64,000 nt of DNA. It comes from Rhytidiadelphus loreus (taxonomy: Eukaryota > Streptophyta > Bryopsida > Hypnales > Hylocomiaceae). The DNA lies in assembly GCA_947034895.1 (NCBI GenBank), contig OX344761.1, positions 21,154,863-21,218,862 on the forward strand, written 5' to 3'. The notes under the pieces are model-generated. The model was not told where the DNA came from. It did not search any database and saw nothing but the letters and a program-made list of their open reading frames with translations. Position numbers and translations under genes: made by a program. Below, in pieces: positions 50,127 through 62,104 of the stretch (its first letter is position 1; each line of letters begins with the position of its first letter).

Positions 50127-51090
50127 CTTCAACTTCATTTTTTTGAAGTGACGAAGCCTAAGTTTGGGAAGTTTCTGAATCAGATGCACCCGATAATTTG
50201 TGACAATGTTATCTAGCAGACACAAAATCTGCAGATTCACAAAGTTCTACCTGGTGACCAGCGTCCACTAGATTTGAAAGCAGATTGCTTGTGAGCACCA
50301 ATGTCTCCAGCTTTGGTGAAGCCGCTGCAAAACCACAAATTTCACACAGCTTATGAAGATGATTCATGCACTAAATTCTCTTGCACATAGGAGAATTTAT
50401 CTTCCTCGCATACATACTGCTAAAAGCCCACCTGAGGATTTCATGTCACGGAGAAATAATACCTATCTTATTCACAGACTCAACCAGTGAGAAACTCTCA
50501 AAATATAATTAAGTTGGTAAGCATAGAAACATTCTTACAGATGCGCATGTAACTATAGTTCACTAAATTTGTACAATTTCATAGCGCTTCCTCAAGAATA
50601 ACCAAACGCTATAACAGGTAAGACTGATTTGTTATGATTGACATCACTAAAAACGCACCCTCAACTTGTACAACTCAATTTGAACAAGCCATACTCCTTC
50701 AAACCCGATCTTCCTGAAAATTTTACTGATATTGTTGATTAATGTGATAATGTTCAGATGTGGAAAGCCCACGAGTTTCACTATCTGATTGTCTGATATG
50801 TCACTGCTCGCATATTGGTCTTGAAATTGCACCACGACGAGAAGTTCACGACAAAATCCACAAACCTAATATTGAACCAGTAGAAACTGAAATGTTTAAG
50901 AGTAAAAAAAAAACGAGCACCTTGATCAGCGGTGCAATCGAGCAACGATCGAACCCAGAAAGGTACACAACAAAATCTCACATAACAAGATCCAATGCCG
51001 CAAGGGTCAGAACTGTGTATTACCTCTGTGGCTCCCAGATTCTCAATAACTCCCAATTTATTGCCTGAACAGTCCAAGCCAATCATAGCA
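50127..51090 (-). pseudogene. U2 snRNP A' (U2A') pseudogene, right copy
   Basis: The same broken gene as at 61-775, extended by one more exon at 51024-51090: LDCSGNKLGVIENLGATE, the N-terminal leucine-rich repeat of U2A', ending at gag|gtaata. Then SDNQIVKLVGFPHLN (50700-50800) and LQILCLLDNIVTNYRVHLIQ (50130-50235). A 9 bp deletion removes residues kept in the left copy, and the first acceptor does not restore frame. Exon order and introns show descent from a functional genomic U2A' gene. Confidence 0.82.
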
Positions 51091-51284
51091 TTAGATTAGG
51101 AAAAAAGACCAGACTTATTGATAGAACAAACCATAAGGTACTACTTAATTACCATTCAAACTTTCAAAGATGTCCTGTACAGAAGAAAATCCAATTTGGC
51201 GCATTCAATCCGACTACTTCAATCAAAGTAAGAGAATTTAATCCTATGCATTGAGGCCTAACGATTATTTCAGTTATAAACGGT

Positions 51285-52332
51285 TTAACTATGCATCAAA
51301 TAACAGCTGCAGGCACCAGCTGAGGAAGGAATGATGCTTAAAAGAGATCTAAACCAAACACTTGAGTCACACCAATTGCTGCAGCTTACTCTGGTCTCAC
51401 CCATTTGTATGTATCGATCGACTTGTTCCGTTGGAGATCTCCGAAGGGAGTATCTTCAGCACAAACGATACATTGTCGACAATTCGTGAAGAAAGCGATG
51501 CTCAAAGATCCTCAGCACATCCACATGCATGCTGAATAGACAATTGTTACTGAAAACCTGCAGCAATACTACCTTCCAAAGTAACGTACCCACCGACTCT
51601 AGAATCATAAGCATAGAACCGGGCACGCACAAGCATTCATATCCAAATGGGTCAATTCCCCAAATGGGGAGAATCCAATCTGAAAGATGGACGATCGCAT
51701 AGGCAAGCTGCCAACTGCGGTTACATAGCCTTCGAGTTACTCCATTATAACAGTAAGTTCAAACTATGATTTCATCCCCTCGGGTACTGAAATACGCTGC
51801 ACCCGCCCGTATGAAAACTCATAACCACATCCAAGACCACCGATTCTGAGCGAGTTTAGGCCTCAGGGTTCCAGAGGTCACTCGAGCTTCAAACCCTAAA
51901 CACCTATTTCCGAAACGAAGACTGAGCTTGTCACGAATCGGACCCGTAAACCCCACCTACGGTGTGAGAGTTCTACAGTTCTTTGGAAACGCAGCACGCA
52001 AAGAGTGCGCTTCCTCTTTGAAGCATGTAAGAATCTATGTCAGTCTCCGTCCCCGCTCTCTGCCTGAAACGGTTTGTGTGGCAAGAGCAACATATTTCTT
52101 AAAGTTAAACCATAACGTTTGCAGGCATCACTTCCTCGAACGGGTATAATAGCGAACTGTTCTTTCGGCTTTTACTAATCAGTACCATGAGTTGGGTACA
52201 CTTCCCGGCATACATACCCTTTCCCTTTGGACTGCCCCTTCCCGGGGCCCAACCAACCAAATCGGAAATCTACTAAATCCAGGTACGCACCCCCCCTTCC
52301 CCGGTAAGCCACTCCTACGACAGTTGACTTTC
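51285..52332. repeat. Segment present three times (truncated third member)
   Basis: 1.05 kb in the same orientation as 46301-47375. It begins at tttaactatgcatcaaataac and ends at cagttgacttt, after which the sequence turns into a unit of the minisatellite found again at 53728. It lies directly upstream of the U2A' exon, so the duplicated block was probably once a tandem array. Confidence 0.88.
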
Positions 52333-53727
52333 TTTAATTTACAGTCTGTACATTTCAGGAGGCGGTCTGTTCACTTTCTTCGATACTTAAAATCATTTTG
52401 TATTTTAAAATCATGTTAAAGATTTATTTGACAATATTCAAGTGATTTATGAATTGAATTTAAAACTTTTCTTCTTCTTAAATACAATTTTTTTTTTGTT
52501 ATCATCTTCTTTTAATTTAAAGAGTAATATAAAATTTTAAAGTTTGACTTATAAGGGAGAAATCCCATTCCTAACCACTTAAGCAATTCCACATATTTGC
52601 AGGTCGGGTTTCGTCAGTGAGGAAATTTTCCAATGTGCAGAAATAGGATTTGAAAGATTTCCATAATTTTTCAGATTTTTATTCGTCAAAAAATAATTAC
52701 TATGAATTTTTCAGTGGAAGATTCCATCCCTCCCATTGTGGTCATATAGACATTCCTATTTTCAACCAAAGGTTGGTTGCAAAATTCACAAGGGTTGGTT
52801 GCAATATTGGTAGTCTTGTAGAACAATCACAATGTGCCACAACTGCATGGGGAACTATGCCGTAATTAATCATTGTTCATCTCCTCATGTGCGAAAAGAT
52901 AGTGGTCTACATTGCCAAAATGGGGGGGTGATTTGGAATGGAATTTATCCCTTAAACAACTTGTGTGGCATTGTGCACTTGTCTAAGTGTTTTTTGTGAT
53001 TAACCTTGTGTTCTTTTCATTTTTCATTTTTAGAATAATTTATCGGTAATTAAATTAAATTTATAGAAACAAAATTCAATTGGAATCCCTTAACTTTTAC
53101 ACTTAAGAACCCAAAGTGCAAAACAAATTTGTGTATTTCTACTCATTGAAAGCTTTTTGGCGATGCCAAGAATGACATCAAAAACTCCTATATTTTATTT
53201 TTCATGATTTAATTCAATTTATAGTCTTAAAAATTGCTCACAAATCCATCATATATCTAAAAGTAATGATACAACTTTAGAACAACCTTCATCAAATCAA
53301 GCTCTCCAATGGTATAAAGAGAATGATTGATGAGCACACAACTAGGGATATCTCAATGTTACATATAAAACAAACTAGAACAAATTTTACCATTGTATTT
53401 TTATTTTTACTTTTATTCAATTTTTACTTTGCACACATAAGTAAATGAAGGGTGCAAAGCCTCTACACTCTTGATTGATAATGAATCAAGAGGTCAAACT
53501 CTCTTCTTTAAAGTATTGTTTGTTTTTAATTGTTAATTGATTTAAAAGCTCTATTTTTATTTTTATTTTTTATTTTTTATTTCTCTTCTTTTTCTTCTTT
53601 TTCTTTTTTCCTCTCCCCCTTCTTTTTTCCTTTTTACCCTCTCCTCCCCTCCCCCACTTTTTGCCTTTTTATCTTAGAGTGGGCCCGGTGGCCCCCCTAG
53701 TAAGCTACTTCTAATACAATTGGCTTT
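52333..53727. other. AT-rich spacer with long pyrimidine tract
   Basis: No supported gene. 53565-53657 is almost pure C/T on the plus strand. The first 55 bases (to about 52385) are one unit of the minisatellite that resumes at 53728. 53690-53727 resembles the end of the repeat segment (gtaagctacttctaatacaattggctttc), so the junction itself is duplicated. Confidence 0.65.
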
Positions 53728-54074
53728 CATTGATTTACTAACTGTGTACATTTCAGAAGGGGGTGGATTCACCTTCTTCGATTTACTAACAGCGTACATT
53801 TCAGCAGGAGAGCGCATACATTTTAAGAGGGTTGCGGTTCACTTTCTTGAATTCACTAACAATGTACATTTCAGGAGGGTGTAGATTCACTTTTTTCGAT
53901 TTTCTAACAATGTACATTTTAGGAGGGGGTCAGTTCATTTTTTTCAATTTACCAGATGTGTACATTTCAGTAGGGTGTGGGTTCACTTTTTTCGATTTAT
54001 GAACTGCGTACATTTTAAGAGGGGGTGGGTTCACTTTCTTTTATTTACTAACTATGTACATTTTAGGAGGGTCA
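53728..54074. repeat. Minisatellite, about seven units of roughly 50-60 bp
   Basis: Units share ctaactgtgtacatttcaggagg and gttcactttcttcgatt, for example at 53735, 53785, 53855, 53905, 53955, 54005 and 54050. Divergence between units is moderate. An isolated unit at 52335-52385 shows the array once extended to the repeat segment. Confidence 0.8.
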
Positions 54075-54667
54075 CTTTTAGAAACTCTTGCGTTTCAACT
54101 TCAAATATTTGTAAATAATTCCATTAAGGTCTAAAACAAGTCCATTGGGGTCATGGACACAAGTAAGCTTTAAATAACATACAAAATTGCAATTACAAGA
54201 CCCTCACCTCGCCTGCCAAAAGAGCACAAGTGATCAATTGGTAGTAGAAAGTGACATTAAGAAGAAGCACCAGGAAAACAAGAATCAACAAGAAGACATA
54301 GGATATTCTCCCTCCAAAAAGTGAATGAAACTCGTCTTCTTCCTCTATCCAAAACTTGGCCTTTCCCTTTAGCAATTTGCAAGCAAAAGCCCAGGTCTCA
54401 GATCCATGAACAACTTACCATAATTTTGCCTCAATCTTGATCACATAGATGTGCTCAACCCAGGATCAAACTGCAATTGCTCTTGAGCATCTCCAAGTCT
54501 AACCGTCATAACATCACCTTGCTTAATCAACAGTTTGAGTAATATTGTTATTGTGAATGATATTTTCAATAGTCAAAAAAGCTCAACCAACAATACAAAA
54601 TATTCCAAACAATCCCAAGCACATGTTTCATTCATCAGTTACAACACTTGCTCGTTACACTAGTTCA

Positions 54668-55644
54668 TTAACCCTAGACCGCCCAAGAGGACAAAAAGTG
54701 TCCTCACATAGTTTTAAGTTAAATTCAAAGTACTGTAACTTTTGCATCCGATGTCCAAATTCAATAAAACTTGTTGGTAAAGTTGCACCTTTTCTTCTAG
54801 TTTGTGTGTTAAAATTTTCAGATCAATCCAAGAGGTAAAGATTTTCTGGAAGCCAATCAAAGTTCACAGGCTCAATTTGATTTACCAAAGTGCACTTCAT
54901 GGCTGCAACTTCGGGGGCTTATATCTCCTTCATCCAATGTTCGATTTCAATAAAATTTGTTGGGGTTGTGTTTCCCTTGAATTCTAGTTATTGTAGTGAA
55001 ATTTTCATGTCAATCCAAGTTGTTTTGAATGTTTGGGAGCAATTCAAAATTCAAAATCCCGCCATTTATGGACTATAGTGAACTTCGGCGACTTGTATCT
55101 TCTTCATAAAATTTCCGTTTTCAATATAATTTTTTTTAAGAGCTGCGCATTCTAATCTAGTTTGTGTGGCTAAATTTTCATATCAATAAAAGAATTTATG
55201 AATGACTGAGAAGCATTTAAGTAGAAGGAGGTTCAGCCCTAGTTGTATTTTTTGCAACTTTTCTTGCCTATTTTTAACATTTGCAAGCCATTTTGCTAAC
55301 ACATTGACTCAATTGAATGATATTTTTTTTCACCAATGTGTTTGTATCTTGGTTTTGAATCACTTTGTAGTTTAAAGTTTTTTCATTTGATTAGGTTTAG
55401 AAATCAAATTTGGCCTCTAAATGTGTTTTTAGGAAAATTTCAGCATTCTTTTTCAACTCTAAAACATTATAATCTTGCAATCTACACGGTCAAATGACTT
55501 CAAATTTGATCCATGACAACTACAACATGTTGACTACATGATTGTATGGTTAAGATCTTTATTACTTAGTCACTTTTAGATTTATAGCACTTCAAAAGCT
55601 AGGATGTTTTTTACCCAAAACGGCCATGGGCGGTCTAGGGTTAA
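54668..55644. mobile_element. TTAA-bounded element, CCCTAGACCGCCCA family
   Basis: TTAA at 54668-54671 and 55641-55644 bound 14 bp perfect inverted termini, CCCTAGACCGCCCA and TGGGCGGTCTAGGG. It is 977 bp without a transposase. The CCCTAG start inside TTAA is the classic piggyBac end. The interior carries three diverged tandem units (starting about 54731, 54896 and 55084) that share ttcaataaaa(c/t)ttgttgg and tctagtttgtgtg...aaattttca. Confidence 0.85.
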
Positions 55645-56702
55645 AGTTAAAACATCCTGACGATGTTCTTTGCTGCATAACTTGATTGACAAACCACACA
55701 ACCTTGTATTTAGTTAATTATTCCTATGAACTGTGAGATTCAATATAGATGCATGTACCGAGTAACCCATATCAAACCAATCAACGTTCAAATCTTCTGC
55801 ATATGCTTGCAGCATCAAACAGGACAGCCATGTCCATCGGTGTAGTTACAATCGACTCTGCAATGCAATTCAATTACAAATCCATAGGAAAACCTGTGCT
55901 GAGAAACGTGGTACGCCATCAAGGCCCCTCTAGAGTGCTACCTAATACTTACTCCATTTTCTTTCCGCAACATACCTAAGGTGTCATTCACTACCGAGTG
56001 ATTAAGACACTATAAAAGAACGCAAGTAAACACCACCTAGTTAAAAGTATTTGCGTAGTATTGACACCAGCAAACTCCAAGCACATTCTGAACCATTTGT
56101 AGTGTGGCACTAATAATTCATTCACAGTAAGACCAATACGGACGTTGAGAATCCATTGGCAATATTCAAAAGAACCCAATTCTACATTGCTAACAAACTA
56201 CCGAGGGCAAATATCAAATTTGAACATTGTTAGAATACAATGTATGATTAGGACATACTTTTCCATTGTTGAAACCTTTTAGCACCACAAACAAAGGTAG
56301 AAAACATATCATCAAACTCTATCAAATTAGGGTGTCGAAAACAATTGATCATCAAAAAAGCTAAAGACAGAACATTTCATTACATTCACAGTCTCATGCA
56401 TCTTGTCAAAAATGAGGCTTTTCCTTTGACAAGTAGGACAGGTCTCTAGGGTTTCAATTTTACACAATCGAGCAAAACTTTGCCAAGTTGAAGAAAATCT
56501 AACATTTCAATGGACACCCGGTTACCAACACCATTTCTAAACATATGGACGCACTCGGGTTCTGCAAATAACCTTGTGAAGTCACTTGTCTTCCTCTAAT
56601 TCTTAACAGTATTGGCAAATAATGAGAGATACCAAGCAAAAATGGAAGAGTAGGACTCAAGATTCAATCGCGGAGAATCCAAGTCAGGGATCAGTTGTTC
56701 TA
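55645..56702. other. Intergenic, nothing recognised
   Basis: About 1 kb of AT-rich sequence. A 76-codon open stretch at 55749-55979 has no resemblance to a known protein and no clear promoter. Confidence 0.55.
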
Positions 56703-57641
56703 TTAACCCCTAAAGGACCAAGGCCTTTTTTCTGCCAGAAAACACTCAAAACAGCCATATCTATAGCAAGGAGTAAAAAAAATTGAATTTTTTTTTCCAT
56801 ATCTAACCATAGGATCTTACACCAAATTAGTATGAGAGTGTGTGGAAAAAATTTCAGAATTATTGACCGCTTAGATTGCAAGATATCTGCGTTTAAAGTG
56901 GAAAAAACAAGATTTTCAGCACATTGCGGGACTAGATTTTTTGACTTTGAACATCTTTAACTTAAAATTTTTGCACTACAAAGTTTTGAGCTTTAAATCT
57001 TTATAGTGGAGAATTGAGTTGAGGGTCTAGGTAAAAAAGAAAATTAAAAAAAAAATTAATTATCATTCTTAAAAAAATTGTTAAGTAGAAGTAGGTATGA
57101 GATAGAAGGAAAATCTAAAATATTCATATACTTTAGACGGAATTAAAATGCACTAATCCCAATGGTGAGATTGTTCTAGCAAGTAAATCAAACCATGCAA
57201 AAAAAGAAAAATTTGAAAAATTTGAAAAATTGCATTCAGAAATGAATCCTACAAATTATTTTTTTCAAGAAGATGCTCTAACTGCCCGAAAAACAAGAAT
57301 GTCCATAACTTTCTCATAATATATCCAAATGAAATGAATCAAAGCTTTCCAAATAGACAAAAATATAATCTATGAGAAAAAATAAAATTAAAAATAAAAA
57401 TAAATTTTTTGTCTTTTTTTTTGGGCTGCCCGAGCTGCCCGCAGTCCCCTTGTTTGAGCTTATTTGGTCATAACTATTGTTCCTGGGCACCGATTTCGAA
57501 AAAAATTATACTCCTACGAAGCTGGTCAACTTTTATACCTCCAAAAAGAATTTCAAAATATTAGGAGAAAATTTCAGCCCGTAGGTACCTGCCCGAAAAA
57601 GCATTTGTCCCCCGAAGGGACAATGGTCCTTTAGGGGTTAA
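56703..57641. mobile_element. TTAA-bounded element, CCCCTAAAGG family, copy B
   Basis: TTAA at 56703-56706 and 57638-57641 enclose inverted termini CCCCTAAAGGACCA and TGGTCCTTTAGGGG, 14 bp and perfect. It is 939 bp, collinear with copy A over its whole length and without coding capacity. The ends of this copy agree better than those of copy A, so it may be the younger insertion. Confidence 0.88.
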
Positions 57642-58072
57642 AAACGGTACACTCACTACTTTGCGAATATAGATGTTGGATCAATCTCAAACTAAACAGT
57701 CAATTCAAATGTTGGATCAAGCAGGAAATTATGAATACACAATAAAATTCACTACCCACTTTCAATTGAAATTATTGCTTCACACAAACTACACTCCAAA
57801 ATTTGTGAAAAAATACACCAACCTCCTTCTGTTTCAAAAAACTATCCACTCCGCACCATCACCACTCTTGAGGCATCTCCCGCATACAACCGCAACCAAA
57901 GAAGCTCCTTCATGACTCTTCTTCCCTTTCCTCCACTTGCATTCCAACAAATCTACTAAACCCTAAACTCCAAACCTCACCCAATACAGGATAAAAACAC
58001 AGGCAGGAAAAAATGAGCCACAAGAACTTAAAATTTAAAAATTTGTTTCTCTTAAATTGCATTTTCATCTAA

Positions 58073-58614
58073 GGTAAACCAGCCTATGACAGGCAGATTG
58101 TCTGGTTTGCATTGTTGACATATTTGAAATTTTGAATTTTTTTTTCCATATAAAGGCAAACATGAAAAATTGGTAGAACAATTGAAATTTTATTTTTTTG
58201 ACAAAGTATGAATTTGTTACAGATTTTTGAAGTGAACTGGTCAGATGGCTCAAAACAGTCTGTAGACTATCCCACAACCATCAAAAACTATACCCATGGT
58301 GGTCATCAAACCATCCAATGCAGTTACAATATTTCCTAACATGGTTGAAATATTTTCTAACATGGACATGACATAAAGGAATAAAAAAAGTTAGTTCATG
58401 TAATGAATTACACTAGAAAAGGATTAGTTCTAAAATAGTCTCTAACATCTCCATCACCATCATACAAAACATTGATTTCAGCCATCAACCTACCTAATAA
58501 AGTTTTGCTTACATTAATTAGAAAAAACCTAGCACAAATTGATGGAAAACTGTAATGGGTCATCTTATAGATGTGTGTATTAGGCACTTGGCCTGTCATA
58601 GGCTGGTTTACCTT
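58073..58614. mobile_element. 542 bp element with 24 bp perfect terminal repeats
   Basis: The left end reads GGTAAACCAGCCTATGACAG and the right end is its exact inverse, CTGTCATAGGCTGGTTTACC; symmetry extends to 24 bp. There is no transposase. It adjoins a reversed, truncated stretch of the CCCCTAAAGG family (58615-59110), taking the place of that family's terminal part, so it probably inserted there. Confidence 0.75.
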
Positions 58615-59110
58615 ACAAAGAAAGTTTCGATTCATTCCATTTGGATTTGTTATGTGAAAGTTATGGACAATCTTGTTTTGGGGGCAAAGCATCTTTTTGA
58701 AAAAATAACTTGTAGGATTCATTTCTGAACTAATTTTCACAATTAAGAAAAACAAGTTTTCCAAAGTTAAGATTTCTTGCTAGAACAATGTCATAATTGA
58801 GAATAATGTTTTTGAATTCTATCTTAGAGAGCTATAAATGCTTTAGTATTCCCTTCAATCTTCAACCTACTTCTACTTAACAGTTTTTAAATGAACAAAA
58901 ATTAAGTGCGTATTTTCTTGAATTTTTTTTCCTATACTCTCAACTCAATTATTGCACATAAAAAATTAGAAATTAGAAATCATTTGTGCAAAAACTTTAA
59001 GGTAAGAAGATTGAAGACCAACAACTCTAGTTGAGCAACGTGGAAAAAAAATTGTTTCTTCACTTTAAATGTAAATATCTTGCAATCTATGAAACTAAAG
59101 TTTTTAAAAA
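58615..59110. mobile_element. Reversed remnant of the CCCCTAAAGG TTAA family
   Basis: The order ggacaatcttgttttg, gcaaagcatctttttgaaaaaataacttgtaggattcatttctg and gtaaatatcttgcaatcta is the reverse complement of the interior of copies A and B. The ends are lost. Confidence 0.6.
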
Positions 59111-61330
59111 ATTTTAAAAAATTATAGTTGATTGTAAAAATGTTGGTGATATTTTCATTCCACCTTTACATTTTTACTTCTACAATACATGCATAGTTTT
59201 TTCCAAATGTTTTGGTCATTGTAGAATGCTTCTTATAATTTGACTTTAATTGTTTTTGGAATTATAAACAAGGTTATATTATGTGGAATTCATAATCTCC
59301 TCATTAAACATTTCAAGTATACTATTTTCAAGTGAAACAAAGGAAATATACTATATCTCCAAATTTTAGATAACTTGTATCACCAATGTTTATTTATGAA
59401 TGTCTAATAATTTTTTTTAAATGCAAAATTGCTCATTGCGATCAAGAAGAAGTGAGCCATACCATAAAAGCATTTTTTAGAGGACAAATTTTACATGAAG
59501 AGGAGACAAATTTATTTCTAGCTTAACCTTGAAGCGTGCAAGAAGCCCATAGAGTTGTGCCTCATCTTTTTTGGATAAAAACATTGGTTTTCACATAGTT
59601 TCTAATTTCACATTAGAAGAGATTTGAGGGCATTGGGAGACTGCTAGTTTCCAATGCCCTCTAACATTGCTGGAATTGCAGGAACGCGTAGGGAACTCTA
59701 TTGATGTGGTCTCGACTATGTCCTCTCAGGAAAAAAAAATTCAAAAACATAAAATTGGTTCAAAATATGTTTTTGACCAACTTTTTATTTATAATATTGG
59801 GTCATTATTGCCTTGACAACAATGGTTCATACCCCGCAGTCGCAAGGAATGGCCAAGGGAACAAACCTGAAACGGCCCTCCCTTGGCCTTAAATATCTTC
59901 TAATGAATGAAATTAATTTGCATTGAAAATTTTCAATGCATTATCAATGTATTTTTAGTATGTACTTTTACATATAGTATGCATTCTTCATAATGATTAA
60001 AATTGTGTTTATCACAACACTTTATAGCTCAAAATTGTTAAAATTCACATGCAAAATGCATTAAAAAATTGCTTCTCATGATATGTGTGAGCTCCCAATT
60101 TGTCACTTGGGACTCATGATTTTCTTTTTTTCAATTTTTGCAAAATTAAGTTAGGTTTTAGGTAGAAAAACCCAAAAAAGAGTGTAAAACCAAAATAGGT
60201 ATGCGTCATGCCATTATAGTATTTGGTCATAATTACAGTATCTTCCTTTCAGTTCATCCCAAACCCACATGTGAATAGGGAAAACCCCCAAATTTAATGT
60301 AAATAGTGGGATTTGAATGAATATTACCAAAATAGCCTAAAACCTACCAAACCTATGACTCATCAAGGCTAAATTGGTCCAAGGGAAGTCCAGAAAGGTT
60401 GTAAAGTTCATTCCTAGAGAGAGGTTTCAGTTTCCCCACTTCATCAACAAAATAGTAGAAACTCCAATGGTTAGCTTACCGGAGTTACATTCTCAAGATG
60501 GGCCCATGGAGGAATTTGGGGCTTCCGGATTGTGTTCTTGGACTAGAAGCATGCCAGGAAATCAAAAGCGAAGTTGATTCGCCAAGATTCCCTTGTATAT
60601 GGAAGATTCCCTAACTGCCGTTAATTTAAGACAAGTGGGGATTTAATTGTTGCTATCCCAAAGTGCAGAGTGAGAATATGTGCTTGTACTGGGGTAAAGG
60701 AGTTCCATGAGAGACTCCATGAAAAGTCTCGGTTTTTTCTGATCATTGAAGGATTTTTTTGGAGCGATCAACCGCCTAAACCTACGATGGAAAATTCCTA
60801 GTAATTACCTAGGTGGTGGTAAAATCTCACTAAAAATTATTATAAGTTGTTTTATGATAATAAGATGCTCTAACAAATTTCAAGACATTCTGATAACCAG
60901 AAGACAGTAAACCAACAAGATTCCTCGAAACTAGTGAAATTTAAATTAATTCGGGGAGTTGACTAGCGTTCTGGCGGCATAAGAATTCGGAATGAGGTCG
61001 AAGTAGGGTCTTTTCTTATTCCCTCAAACCTACTTAAGACCTTAGGCTAGTTACTTTCTTCAGAAAAGTCAACCTCCAAAAGTTGAGTTTTTACCCCTTT
61101 GGGGTTTATAGTTGGCGTTAGCTTTACATGGTTTTTTTACGGATGAAAAAGGAGTGAGGGTTCTTTTAGACTAAAAATGGCCTTCTGAAGCCAATGGCAC
61201 AATCCGTTTGTGATTTGAAGCATTTCTCCAAAATTTAAAGTTTCAGACCAGAGTAGAAAGTCAAAAATTGGAGATTAGGATGAAAATCTTAGTTGATAAG
61301 ATTACGGCTTAGGAATTGAGAGGGGGTGAG
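59111..61330. other. Intergenic, nothing recognised
   Basis: AT-rich to about 60200, then more balanced. Two short inverted repeats (gagggcattgg...ccaatgccctc at 59626-59662 and ggccaaggga...tcccttggcc at 59848-59887) are the only structure seen. Confidence 0.5.
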
Positions 61331-61344
61331 CCACCATGGAAGAG

Positions 61345-61351
61345 TATATAA
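61345..61351 (+). promoter_or_regulatory. TATA box of unknown transcript (possible LTR promoter)
   Basis: TATATAA in agagtatataagggggctc is a strong plant TATA. It is followed by a T-rich leader and an open 70-codon stretch without known similarity. Its position ahead of a long repeat-rich, gene-free tail is like a retrotransposon LTR, but no LTR ends, primer-binding site or gag/pol were found. Confidence 0.45.
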
Positions 61352-62104
61352 GGGGGCTCATTCTTCTCTCAAATCACCCCTTAAGTTCATTTTTGATCCG
61401 CCTTGTTATCATTTGGATCCATTTAGTTGGATTCTGGCCATTTAAGCCACGTTGCCAAATTCTCTTGTTTTTGCAGCATTTCAAGCTCCTTTGTTGTTGT
61501 TTTCGGAGCTCTCTTGAAGGACTTGGGGTCCCTTCAAGCTTAGCTATCTTCTTCTTGTGTTTTTGTTGAAGTATTTTAAGCTTGGTTGTTGTTTTTGTTA
61601 AAGATTGTATTTTGTTGAAGTTTACTTGTGTTGTGAACTAACCTTGCACTAATCCTAGAGAGTTTCCTTCCCCTGTGACTGGTGATGCCACTTGGGTAAA
61701 ACCTCTAGTGTTGTTTTAAGTTGTTTTAGTACTAACGTGTGGTAGCCTATCGCTTACTAACAATTCCTTGCCTTCGTGGTTGTCCGTATTCTCCTTGTTC
61801 TTTTTAATATGGCAAAGCTTTACTTCGGTTGTTTAGAAGTGTCTATAGAATTTGTGTATTTTGCAAAGCACGGCGAAGCTTTGGTTTCAGGGAGAGTGAT
61901 TTTAGAGTCTATTGCTTTATTTTGTGCAACTTAAGGCGAAGCTTTGAACCCCCTCTTCTATTCATTTTATGTTATTAAGCGGTTTGGCCTTGCTAGGAGA
62001 AGTTTGACCAAGTTGGTCATTTTTTAGTATTATTGACTATTTAAAGCCGAGGCCAAGATTGAAGAGAAGAAGTGACAGTATAAAAATGAGTTCAAAATCA
62101 TAGA

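Larger units (their letters stand above)
44960..50880. repeat. Right arm of large inverted duplication
   Basis: Inverted partner of 1-6364; the match to the left arm ends at 50880 only because the window begins there. The inner boundary lies where attcttaaattttcaatc begins (about 44959). This arm lacks the 562 bp block and the hairpin of the left arm, and gains a 221 bp block at 45365-45585. It holds the better-preserved EGF-like domain and more of the U2A' pseudogene. Confidence 0.95.

Noticed and set aside
53728..54074. CRISPR-like array
   Set aside because: Units are head-to-tail diverged minisatellite repeats without unique spacers, in a plant nuclear context.
54193..54375. Minus-strand 60-codon frame with one hydrophobic segment
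   Set aside because: It starts at TTG, and no joining exons with good splice sites were found. It may be a fragment of a membrane protein but cannot be supported.
60374..60577. 67-codon frame rich in charged residues
   Set aside because: It starts at TTG, has no ATG, and no gag or other domain was recognisable.
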